From positions 12,735 to 76,734 of the forward strand of contig JAFLDL010000006.1 in NCBI GenBank assembly GCA_017302435.1: a DNA stretch of 64,000 bases, given 5' to 3'. The translations under genes and the position numbers were made by a program. The notes under the pieces were generated by a model. It saw only the letters and a program-made list of their open reading frames with translations, searched no databases and was not told the DNA's origin. Source of the stretch: Candidatus Accumulibacter necessarius. GTDB lineage: Bacteria > Pseudomonadota > Gammaproteobacteria > Burkholderiales > Rhodocyclaceae. This document shows positions 1-7,141 of this stretch, in pieces. How positions within the stretch are numbered: position 1 is the stretch's first letter; the number at the start of each line of letters is the position of its first letter.

Positions 1-103
1 AGTGCTCCGGCGACAGAACGAATGCTATAGATAAAGACGAACAAGATCTGTGCGGTATTTGTCGTTTTGTGTCACAACGTGTACGTGGCCACCCGGAGAG
101 GCG

Positions 104-835
104 CTAGATCAGGAAGGGATTGGCAGCGCCGGTAAACAGCCTGGTCAGGAGCTTCTGCTCCTTGCTCTCGATCGAATCGAGAAACTCGCTTGCCGAGCCC
201 ATTCCGCGGAAGGCGTTGAAGCCGCGCTCAAGGAACTCGTGCAATTCACCGAGGCCGGTGAGGTGGGCAGGACCGCGCATCAGCTTGAGCATGCCGCTCA
301 ACAGCGGCTTCCTGGCTAGTCTGTCGAGCGCTTCACCGGTTTCGCGAATCAGCAGAATCTGGCGTTCCCGCTCCGCCTGGCAGCCGACAACCCGGTAGGC
401 GGCAGCATAGGCGTCCTCGTCTATAGAGTCGATCAGCCCCGCCCGACACAATTCGGCGATCATGGCCGAATCGAGTTCTTCGGACAGGGCATCCAGTTCG
501 ACCGCCAGCGCGATGGTGCGCAGCGCCGAAGCCGGAAGCATCTTGATCAGGAGCGGCAGGATGCGCTCGACCTCCTCGTCGCGGCTGCTGAAGTCCTTCG
601 GGCCGTAGAGGTCGGAGAGAAAGAACTGCGCAGCTTCTCCGAAGCGCGGACTGGCCAGCAGAACGGCATGGGTGCGGGCCAGTCGCCCGGCCTGCCATTC
701 GCGCAGCCGCAGGCGAGCACGCGCGGCCTCAGGCTCGGTGTTGGCCTGCAGGCGCAAATGCTTGGCCGTCTTCAGGTGTTGCCGTAATGCGTCGGCGCTC
801 TGCTGCATCTCCAACGAGACCGTCGAACTGTCCAT
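104..835 (-). CDS. conserved hypothetical protein (FFL..LYGPKDF family)
   Basis: This 243-residue soluble protein has no signal peptide and no membrane segment. Residues 71-82 carry FFLSDLYGPKDF, followed by SSRDEEVERI; I recognise this as the hallmark of a helical family common in betaproteobacteria, whose function is unknown to me. The protein is rich in Leu, Ala, Glu and Arg and looks all-helical, with a charged N-terminal third that could form a coiled coil. The ATG at 835 has no good ribosome binding site, so the start could be a few codons off. It is divergent from the aldehyde dehydrogenase gene, with about 110 bases between them, so the two probably have separate promoters in that gap. 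The coding frame is secure; no function is assigned. Confidence 0.8.
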   Translation of the reverse strand: MDSSTVSLEMQQSADALRQHLKTAKHLRLQANTEPEAARARLRLREWQAGRLARTHAVLLASPRFGEAAQFFLSDLYGPKDFSSRDEEVERILPLLIKMLPASALRTIALAVELDALSEELDSAMIAELCRAGLIDSIDEDAYAAAYRVVGCQAERERQILLIRETGEALDRLARKPLLSGMLKLMRGPAHLTGLGELHEFLERGFNAFRGMGSASEFLDSIESKEQKLLTRLFTGAANPFLI

Positions 836-945
836 GGCGAAGCATTATGCACCGCCGGGGAGAGTCTGTTTAGAGGACATCGCCTAACGGCAACTCGCCG
901 GGGAGCATACACTTGATCGCGAAAGAATCTTCGAAAGGACAAGCC

Positions 946-2364
946 ATGCCTCATCCCGATTCGCTGGCGAGCCGCTTCGCCCGTTTGCAGGGCGCCGCGC
1001 GAAGCGATCCGAATCCGGACCGGGCGGTGCGCGATCGCCGCCTGCAGAGTCTCGACCGGCTGCTGCTCGACAACGAGAAGGCGCTCGCCGACGCCGTTCG
1101 GGGCGATTTCGGCCATCGCTCGCTGGCGGAAACGCGCATGCTCGAGCTGTTTCCGGCGCACGAGGCGATTCGCCACACCCGTCGGCACCTGCACCGCTGG
1201 ATGCGGCCGCAGGCGCGCTCGGTATCGCTGTGGTTTCAGCCGGGCAGGGCCGAGCTGCATTATCAGCCGTTGGGCGCGGTGGGCGTAATCGTGCCCTGGA
1301 ACTACCCGATTTTCCTCGCCGCGGCACCGTTGGCCGGGGCACTGGCGGCCGGCAATCGCGCGCTGGTCAAGATGTCGGAGGTCACCCCAGCGACGGCATC
1401 ACTGCTCGCCGAACTGGTCGGCAGATACTTCGCCGACGACGAGGTGTCGGTGGTCGAAGGCGATACCAGCGTGGCACAGGAATTTTCCAGGCTGCCCTTC
1501 GATCACCTCCTGTTCACGGGTTCGACCGCGGTGGGTCGACACGTCATGCGCGCTGCGGCCGACAATCTGACGCCGGTGACGCTGGAACTCGGTGGCAAGT
1601 CCCCGGCGATCATCGGCCCCGGATCGGCTGCCAGCGCCCATTTTGCGCACGCGGTGGAGCGCATCGTCGTCGGCAAGTGCCTGAACGCCGGGCAGACCTG
1701 CATCGCACCTGATTACGTCCTGTTGCCGGCCGGGCTGGAGCAGGCATTCATCGACCGGGCGCGAATTGTCGTCGCCAACTGTTATCCGGAGATCGACAAG
1801 AGCGCCGACTATTCGACGATCATCGATCAGCGTCAGTACGCCCGCCTCTGCGCTTACGTGGACGAGGCCAGGATGGCCGGGGCAAAGGTGGTTGATCTGG
1901 CACCGGCCGCCGTCGCCGACCCGGTCCGACGTCACCTGCCCCCGCTGGCCTTGCTCGAGCCTGGCGACGATCTGCGCGTGATGCGGGAGGAAATCTTCGG
2001 TCCGCTGCTGCCGGTGCTGCCCTATCGTGATCTCGATGCGGCGATTCGCTACGTCAATCAGCGGCCGCGGCCGCTGGCGCTGTATTACTTCGACAGCGAG
2101 CGCAGGCACATCGAGCGCGTGCTCAATGAAACCGTTTCCGGCGGTGTGACGATCAACGACACCATCCTGCACATTGCGCAGGACGATCTGCCCTTTGGCG
2201 GTGTTGGCCCGAGCGGCATGGGCTGCTATCACGGTTTCGCCGGTTTCGAGACCTTTTCGGTCAGAAAGGCGGTCTTCCGGCAATCGCGTCTGTCCGGCAT
2301 CGGCCTGTTCAAGCCGCCTTACGGTGCCCTGTTCGAACGCTTGACGAGGATCATGCTGCGATGA
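946..2364 (+). CDS. NAD(P)-dependent aldehyde dehydrogenase, coniferyl/fatty aldehyde type
   Basis: This 472-residue aldehyde dehydrogenase oxidises an aldehyde to the acid with NAD(P)+. Signatures are PWNYPIFL near the N-terminal third (cofactor binding), FTGSTAVG, the general base Glu214 in LELGGKSP, and the catalytic Cys252 in NAGQTC. The C-terminal EIFGPLLPV and PFGGVGPSGMG segments are also typical. The overall style (short N-terminus, hydrophobic C-terminus) matches the coniferyl aldehyde dehydrogenase (CalB) branch, which also includes long-chain fatty aldehyde enzymes. ATG 946 is chosen because GAAAGGA lies just upstream; an in-frame TTG at 913 has no such support. Its stop overlaps the next gene by 4 bases (ATGA), so it heads an operon with a Tat protein, a GMC oxidoreductase and a lipase. 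The natural substrate cannot be read from the sequence. Confidence 0.9.
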   Translation: MPHPDSLASRFARLQGAARSDPNPDRAVRDRRLQSLDRLLLDNEKALADAVRGDFGHRSLAETRMLELFPAHEAIRHTRRHLHRWMRPQARSVSLWFQPGRAELHYQPLGAVGVIVPWNYPIFLAAAPLAGALAAGNRALVKMSEVTPATASLLAELVGRYFADDEVSVVEGDTSVAQEFSRLPFDHLLFTGSTAVGRHVMRAAADNLTPVTLELGGKSPAIIGPGSAASAHFAHAVERIVVGKCLNAGQTCIAPDYVLLPAGLEQAFIDRARIVVANCYPEIDKSADYSTIIDQRQYARLCAYVDEARMAGAKVVDLAPAAVADPVRRHLPPLALLEPGDDLRVMREEIFGPLLPVLPYRDLDAAIRYVNQRPRPLALYYFDSERRHIERVLNETVSGGVTINDTILHIAQDDLPFGGVGPSGMGCYHGFAGFETFSVRKAVFRQSRLSGIGLFKPPYGALFERLTRIMLR

Positions 2365-2864
2365 TTCTCTCCCGACGGCAGTTCATCCAGACCGGTCTCG
2401 CCGGCAGCCTGGTACTGTCCTTTGCCGGCTGGCTGAACGCGGCCGGTGCGCGTCGTCTGAGCGCAGCCGAGCGCGAGATGCTCGCTGCGCTGTGCAGCGC
2501 GCTGCTCGACGGTGCACTGCCGAAGGACACCGAGCAAAGGCGCCAGCTGGTGGCGCTGACCGTCGACGGCATTGCCACCGCGGTCGCCGGTCTTTCGCTG
2601 GCCAGCCAGAAGGAACTCGGCGAGTTGTTCGGCCTGCTGGTGCTTGCGCCGGCGCGGCTGCTCCTGGCCGGTGTCGGCAAGCCCTGGCGCGAGGCCAGCG
2701 TCGCCGAGGTGAGCGAGTTTCTGCAGGACTGGCGATCGAGTCGTCTCGGCCTGCTGCAGAGCGCCTACGGCGCACTTCACGATCTGACCTTTGGCGCCTG
2801 GTATGCACGTGCCGACACCTGGGAAGCCATCGGCTATCCCGGCCCACCACGGGGGTATTTCTGA
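2361..2864 (+). CDS. small Tat-signal protein, partner of GMC oxidoreductase
   Basis: This 167-residue protein starts with a twin-arginine leader (SRRQFIQTG followed by a hydrophobic stretch ending near residue 28), so it is probably exported folded. The mature part is helical and ends with the conserved-looking block LTFGAWYARADTWEAIGYPG. Proteins of this kind usually sit next to GMC oxidoreductases and resemble the small subunit 3 of gluconate 2-dehydrogenase complexes, which carries the flavoprotein across the membrane. Here it overlaps the aldehyde dehydrogenase gene by 4 bases and the GMC gene by 1 base, which implies translational coupling. The GMC protein has no signal of its own, so hitch-hiker export is possible but not shown. 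No cytochrome subunit is present next to it. Confidence 0.8.
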   Translation: MILSRRQFIQTGLAGSLVLSFAGWLNAAGARRLSAAEREMLAALCSALLDGALPKDTEQRRQLVALTVDGIATAVAGLSLASQKELGELFGLLVLAPARLLLAGVGKPWREASVAEVSEFLQDWRSSRLGLLQSAYGALHDLTFGAWYARADTWEAIGYPGPPRGYF

Positions 2865-4471
2865 TGCAGGACCCGATCAAGACCGGCCTGGCCAATGGCT
2901 GGAAGCACATCGACGCATCAACCCTCGCCAGGAGCCAGACGGTGGAGGCCGATGTGGTCATCGTCGGCACCGGCGCCGGTGGCGGCGTCACCGCCGACAT
3001 CCTCAGCGACGCGGGCTTGCGCGTCGTGCTGATCGAGGAAGGCCCCCTGCGCTCGTCGAGCGACTTCCGGATGCGCGAGGCCGATGCCTACCCCGAGCTG
3101 TACCAGGAATCGGCCTCGCGGAAGACGGCTGACAAGGCGGTCAACATCCTGCAGGGGCGCTGCGTCGGCGGCTCGACGACGGTGAACTGGACGAGCAGCT
3201 TCCGCACGCCGCCGGAAGTGTTCGACTTCTGGCAACGCCAGTTCGGCTTGCGGCAACTGAGTGTCGAGTCGATGAGTTCGTGGTTTGCGGTGATGGAGCA
3301 CAAGCTCTGGGTACGTTCCTGGGATACGCCGCCCAACCAGAACAACCAGGTCCTCGTCGCCGGTGCCGAGAAACTCGGTATCCCGGTAGCCGGCATCAAG
3401 CGCAACGTCAAGGGTTGCTGGAACCTTGGCTACTGCGGCATGGGCTGTCCGACCAACGCCAAGCAATCGATGTTGCTGACTACCATTCCGGCTGCACTGA
3501 ACCGTGGCGCGACGCTGTACACCCGGCTGCGCGCCGAACGCCTGCGTTTCAACGGCAGCCGGGTGAGCGCACTCGACTGCATGGCCTTGCAGCCAGACGG
3601 CATCCATCCGGCTGGCAAGCGCGTGCAACTTCGGGCCCGCCATTTCGTCGTTGCCGGTGGCGCCATCGGCAGCCCGGCACTGCTGATGCGCAGCGGCATT
3701 CCCGACCCCTATCGTCTGCTCGGCAAGCGCACCTTCCTGCACCCGGTGGTGATCTCGTCGGCGCTGATGCCGGCGCGCGTCGACGCCTACGCCGGCGCGC
3801 CGCAATCGATTTACAGCGATTACTTCCTGCATCGGGCGCCGATTGACGGTCCGCTCGGCTTCAAGCTCGAAACACCGCCGTTGCACCCGGTACTCTATGC
3901 GACCACGCTGCAGGGCTTCGGCGAGGCGCACGCCAGGCTGATGCGCGAGTTCACCCACGTCAACGCGCTGCTGGCGCTGCTGCGCGACGGTTTCCATCCG
4001 GAAAGCCGCGGTGGCCAGGTTCGCCTGGGCAGTGACGGTCTGCCGGTGCTCGACTATCCGCTGGGTGACGTCATCTGGGAGGGGGCCCGGCGGGCGCTGC
4101 TGGCGATGGCCGAAATCCAGTTCGCTGCTGGCGCGCGCTGGGTGACACCGGTGCATGAGACCTCCCCCGGATACTCGAGCTGGGCCGAGGCCAAGAAAGG
4201 GATCGCCGAGTTGCCGCTCAAGCCCTTCCTCTGCCGGGTGGTCAGCGCGCACGTGATGGGCGGTTGCGGCATGGCCGATACTCCCCAGCGCGGTGTCGTC
4301 GATCATCGCGGGCGGCACTTCTGGCTCGGCAATCTGTCAGTGCACGACGGATCGGTTTTTCCGACCAGCCTGGGGGCCAATCCGCAGCTTTCGATCTACG
4401 GCCTGGTCGCCCGCAATGCCAGCCTGCTGGCCGCCGAACTGTCGGGCCGGCCGCCTCCGGTCATCCCCTGA
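2864..4471 (+). CDS. GMC family FAD-dependent alcohol oxidoreductase
   Basis: This 535-residue glucose-methanol-choline flavoprotein oxidises an alcohol. The ADP-binding fold is at residues 31-60 with G35-x-G37-x-x-G40. GGSTTVNWT is the second FAD motif. GCWNLGYCGMGC around residues 184-197 is a Cys-rich insertion seen in membrane-associated alcohol oxidases and cholesterol oxidase-like members. HVMGGCGM and the C-terminal DGSVFPTSLGANPQLS block form the conserved GMC C-domain. ATG 2864 is chosen because it overlaps the stop of the preceding Tat-protein gene (TGATG); upstream in-frame codons lie inside that gene. Co-transcription with an aldehyde dehydrogenase suggests sequential alcohol to aldehyde to acid oxidation. 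Substrate class (long-chain alcohol, sterol or aromatic alcohol) is inference. Confidence 0.88.
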   Translation: MQDPIKTGLANGWKHIDASTLARSQTVEADVVIVGTGAGGGVTADILSDAGLRVVLIEEGPLRSSSDFRMREADAYPELYQESASRKTADKAVNILQGRCVGGSTTVNWTSSFRTPPEVFDFWQRQFGLRQLSVESMSSWFAVMEHKLWVRSWDTPPNQNNQVLVAGAEKLGIPVAGIKRNVKGCWNLGYCGMGCPTNAKQSMLLTTIPAALNRGATLYTRLRAERLRFNGSRVSALDCMALQPDGIHPAGKRVQLRARHFVVAGGAIGSPALLMRSGIPDPYRLLGKRTFLHPVVISSALMPARVDAYAGAPQSIYSDYFLHRAPIDGPLGFKLETPPLHPVLYATTLQGFGEAHARLMREFTHVNALLALLRDGFHPESRGGQVRLGSDGLPVLDYPLGDVIWEGARRALLAMAEIQFAAGARWVTPVHETSPGYSSWAEAKKGIAELPLKPFLCRVVSAHVMGGCGMADTPQRGVVDHRGRHFWLGNLSVHDGSVFPTSLGANPQLSIYGLVARNASLLAAELSGRPPPVIP

Positions 4472-4484
4472 GGAGAACCGTCCC

Positions 4485-5423
4485 ATGCTCGCACGCGCCC
4501 TGCGTCTGTCCCTGCTGCTTGAAATTGCGCTTTACCTGGCGCTGGCGAGGTTCGCTTTCGATGCCTCGCCAGCCACCGCCGCCCTGGCGGCTGTCGCGGG
4601 CGTGCTTTGCCTGCGCGCGGCGCTGCTGACGCTGATCTACGCTTATGCCTGGGCCTACCATTCCCCGGCGTCGCGGCTGTCGCCGCGGCAGGCGCTGGTG
4701 ATGGTCGCTGGCGAGTACGGCGCCCTGCTGTTCGCCTTCGTCCTGATCTTTCCTTTCGAACGCTGGTGGATGGGCGAGGATCGTCTGCAGCCGGCCGCAG
4801 CGGATGGTGCCGACCCGGCCGGCCGCCGGCCGCCGGTTCTGCTGGTGCACGGCTACGGCTGCTCGCGCGCTGCCTGGTGGTGGCTGCGCCGCCGGCTCGT
4901 GGCAGCTGGCTGGACGGTGGCGACGATCAACCTTGAGCCAATCTACACCGGGATCGACGATTTTGTTGATCCCCTGGCCCGGCGCGTCGACGCCGTGCTT
5001 GCCGAAACCGGCGCCGCACGAGTGATTCTTGTCGGCCACAGCATGGGCGGCCTGGTGGCGCGGGCTTACCTGCAGCGCCACGGCGAATCGCGGGTGGCAG
5101 GTCTGGTGACTCTGGGAACGCCGCATCAGGGCAGCCGGCTGGCGCACATCGGTTATGGCGAAAACGCCCGCCAGATGCGGCCCGGCGCCCCCTGGCTGCA
5201 GACCCTTGCCAGCCCGGCGCCGGTGGTCGATACTGTCGTCATCTACAGTTCACACGATAATTTCGTGATGCCGCAGAGCCAACTGCAACTGCCAGGAGTA
5301 CCCAATCAGGCGATCGACGGAATCGGTCACCTGGCGATGCTTTTTTCACCCCGCGTGGCGCAGGCCCTGCTGGCGGCACTCGAGCGGCTCGGCGCGCGCC
5401 CTCTCGCGGCCGGCAGCGCTTGA
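4485..5423 (+). CDS. membrane-anchored alpha/beta hydrolase (lipase/esterase)
   Basis: This 312-residue protein has a hydrophobic N-terminus with two or more likely membrane helices (about residues 5-50 and 70-90), then a lipase-type alpha/beta hydrolase domain. PVLLVHGYGCSRAAW supplies the oxyanion region. The nucleophile elbow is GHSMGG with Ser186. The acid is probably the Asp of SSHDNFV and the base the His of GIGHLAML near the C-terminus. ATG 4485 follows AGGAGA at 4471-4476, which overlaps the GMC stop; the longer open frame upstream lies inside the GMC gene. Its place as fourth gene of the alcohol/aldehyde operon suggests it releases the alcohol or acid from an ester. The closest general class is triacylglycerol lipase/esterase; the exact ester is unknown. 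Confidence 0.85.
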   Translation: MLARALRLSLLLEIALYLALARFAFDASPATAALAAVAGVLCLRAALLTLIYAYAWAYHSPASRLSPRQALVMVAGEYGALLFAFVLIFPFERWWMGEDRLQPAAADGADPAGRRPPVLLVHGYGCSRAAWWWLRRRLVAAGWTVATINLEPIYTGIDDFVDPLARRVDAVLAETGAARVILVGHSMGGLVARAYLQRHGESRVAGLVTLGTPHQGSRLAHIGYGENARQMRPGAPWLQTLASPAPVVDTVVIYSSHDNFVMPQSQLQLPGVPNQAIDGIGHLAMLFSPRVAQALLAALERLGARPLAAGSA

Positions 5424-5430
5424 GCAGGCA

Positions 5431-6168
5431 ATGAACAGGCTGGCGCTCGTCGTGTCGATCTGCCTGCTGGCGGTTCAGGCGGTGGCGCTGGCGCAGGAGG
5501 TGTTTGTCACGCGCGGCGCCGGTGGCGCCGTTTATTCCGACAAGCCGCAGCCGGGTTCTCGGCCGGTCACCTTGCCGGAGCTCAACGTGTCACCAGCCGT
5601 GCCGCTGACCAAAGCGTCTGTCCCGGCGGCGAGAAAAGCGCCGGATGAAGCTGGTAGTCGCGCGGCGGCAGTGCCGGGCTACCAGAAGTTCAGCATCGTC
5701 TTCCCCGAGAACAATGGCAGTGTCGCGGCCAATACCGCGCTCTTCGAAGTTCGGGTCGCGCTGGATCCGGCGCTGCAACTGGGCGAGGGGCACGCGATCA
5801 TGGTCAGCGTCAATGGTCGGCCGGTCGGCCAGCGCTTCACGGCGACAGAGTTCATGATTCCGCCGGAATTCTGGGGCGATACCTTGCCGCCAGCCAACCA
5901 GCGCCATCAGGTCGATGCCGCGATCGTCGACAGCAGTGGCGCGGTGATCAGGCGGGCGGAACCGGTGACCTTTTACCTGCGCTATGTCGAGTTCAGGCAT
6001 CACCGCCCGGGGCACCGCCCGGTGCCGCTGCCGATGCCGGTCGAGAAGCCCAGGCCGCCACCGGTATTGATGGAGAAGGGCCCGGCGGTCAGGAAGTCGG
6101 TGGAACCACAAGGGCAAGCCCTTCCGCGCGGCCTGGGCGCCAGCCCAACGCCACCGCCGCGGCAGTAG
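5431..6168 (+). CDS. secreted DUF4124-type protein
   Basis: The 245-residue product begins with a Sec signal peptide (hydrophobic stretch about residues 4-20, cleavage likely after ALA). It is followed by VFVTRGAGGAVYSDKPQPG, which resembles the DUF4124 module (an envelope domain with the typical YSD-P pattern). The middle (about residues 80-185) is compact and beta-rich. The C-terminal 50 residues are rich in Pro, Arg and His and look disordered. It starts 7 bases after the lipase stop and so is the last gene of the operon. Role unknown; periplasmic. Confidence 0.75.
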   Translation: MNRLALVVSICLLAVQAVALAQEVFVTRGAGGAVYSDKPQPGSRPVTLPELNVSPAVPLTKASVPAARKAPDEAGSRAAAVPGYQKFSIVFPENNGSVAANTALFEVRVALDPALQLGEGHAIMVSVNGRPVGQRFTATEFMIPPEFWGDTLPPANQRHQVDAAIVDSSGAVIRRAEPVTFYLRYVEFRHHRPGHRPVPLPMPVEKPRPPPVLMEKGPAVRKSVEPQGQALPRGLGASPTPPPRQ

Positions 6169-6310
6169 AACGGGAGGCTGCGGGATCCATGCGACACGGC
6201 AGCAGATTCGATGGCGATGCCTGGAACAGCCGCTACAGGGCCCGTCGAGGCCGAAGAAAGCTGTCCGAGGACTGACACACCGACCCGGGCGCTGCAGCGA
6301 TCGCCGCGCT

Positions 6311-6350
6311 CACAGAAGCCGACAGAAGTTAACAGAAGCTGACCGAGGAT
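6311..6350 (+). repeat. 10-bp-period direct repeats before the MBL-fold gene
   Basis: ACAGAAG occurs three times at exact 10-base spacing (6312-6318, 6322-6328, 6332-6338), and a fourth degenerate unit ACCGAGG follows at 6342-6348. The array ends 10 bases before the ATG at 6360. One copy per helical turn on the same face is what a multimeric operator would look like, but the array also contains the ribosome binding region, so a translational role is possible. Confidence 0.5.
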
Positions 6351-6359
6351 AAGCTCACC

Positions 6360-7037
6360 ATGGGACCACAAATTCGTATCATCACCTCCGAAATCTGCCA
6401 GGTTGGTGGCCCTGGGCAGACCGATCAGAGCGATGCGGCGATCTACCTCGTCCATTTCGCCGATGCAGCGGCACTGATCGATGCCGGCAGCGGGCGTGCC
6501 AGCGATCGCGTGCTGCTGAACATCGAAGCGGCCGGTGTCCTTCCGGAGCAGATTCAGTACCTGTTGCTGACGCATTGCCACTACGACCACACCGGTGGCG
6601 CAGCGGCATTCCGCCAGCACTTCGGCTGGCGGGTGGCCATCCACTCGCTCGAGGCCACCGCCCTGGAAACGGGCGACAACAAGCTCAGCGCGGCGTCCTG
6701 GTATGGCGACCATCTGTCCCCCTGTCCGGTCGATGTCCGGCTGGCCGATGGCGATCGAATCCGGCTCGCGGAGCGCGAGATTCATGTCATCCACATTCCG
6801 GGGCACTCACCCGGATCGCTGGCCTACCTCGTCGAATCGGAAGGCAAGCGCGTGCTCTTCGCCCAGGATGTGCATGGACCCATCCACCCGGCGCTGTTGT
6901 CGAACCGGACCGACTATCAGGCCTCGCTGCGAAAGTTGCAGGCCCTGCAGGCCGACATTCTCTGCGAAGGGCACTACGGCGTGTTTGTCGGCCAGGCCAA
7001 CGTGGCGGCTTTCATCGACCGCTTTGTCGAGGGCTGA
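6360..7037 (+). CDS. metallo-beta-lactamase-fold hydrolase
   Basis: This 225-residue protein has the zinc-binding motif His72-Cys-His74-Tyr-Asp76-His77 of the metallo-beta-lactamase superfamily. Further ligands are likely the His in IPGHSPGS, the Asp in FAQDVHG and the His in CEGHYG near the C-terminus. There is no signal peptide, so it is cytoplasmic. The length and motif set fit small hydrolases acting on thioesters, glutathione conjugates or lactones; the sequence does not decide among these. It is a single gene with its own leader containing three ACAGAAG repeats, and it is convergent with ppc. Confidence 0.85.
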   Translation: MGPQIRIITSEICQVGGPGQTDQSDAAIYLVHFADAAALIDAGSGRASDRVLLNIEAAGVLPEQIQYLLLTHCHYDHTGGAAAFRQHFGWRVAIHSLEATALETGDNKLSAASWYGDHLSPCPVDVRLADGDRIRLAEREIHVIHIPGHSPGSLAYLVESEGKRVLFAQDVHGPIHPALLSNRTDYQASLRKLQALQADILCEGHYGVFVGQANVAAFIDRFVEG

Positions 7038-7083
7038 CGGCGGCCGTCACTTTCGCCAAGCCGGACCCGATCCCTTGAATTCG

Positions 7084-7105
7084 CACGTTCGCGCTGACGA
7101 ACGTG
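7084..7105. terminator. candidate bidirectional terminator hairpin
   Basis: CACGTTCG (7084-7091) and CGAACGTG (7098-7105) form a perfect 8-bp stem with a 6-base loop between two convergent genes, the MBL-fold gene and ppc. No T-run follows on either strand, so the terminator function is inferred from position. Confidence 0.45.
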
Positions 7106-7141
7106 GTAGAGGTGGCAGCAGGGTAGGCGCCACGCCGGCCG

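Noticed and set aside
2918-4318. 466-codon minus-strand frame opposite the GMC gene.
   Set aside because: Antisense of a well-supported flavoprotein; no motifs and no ribosome binding site.
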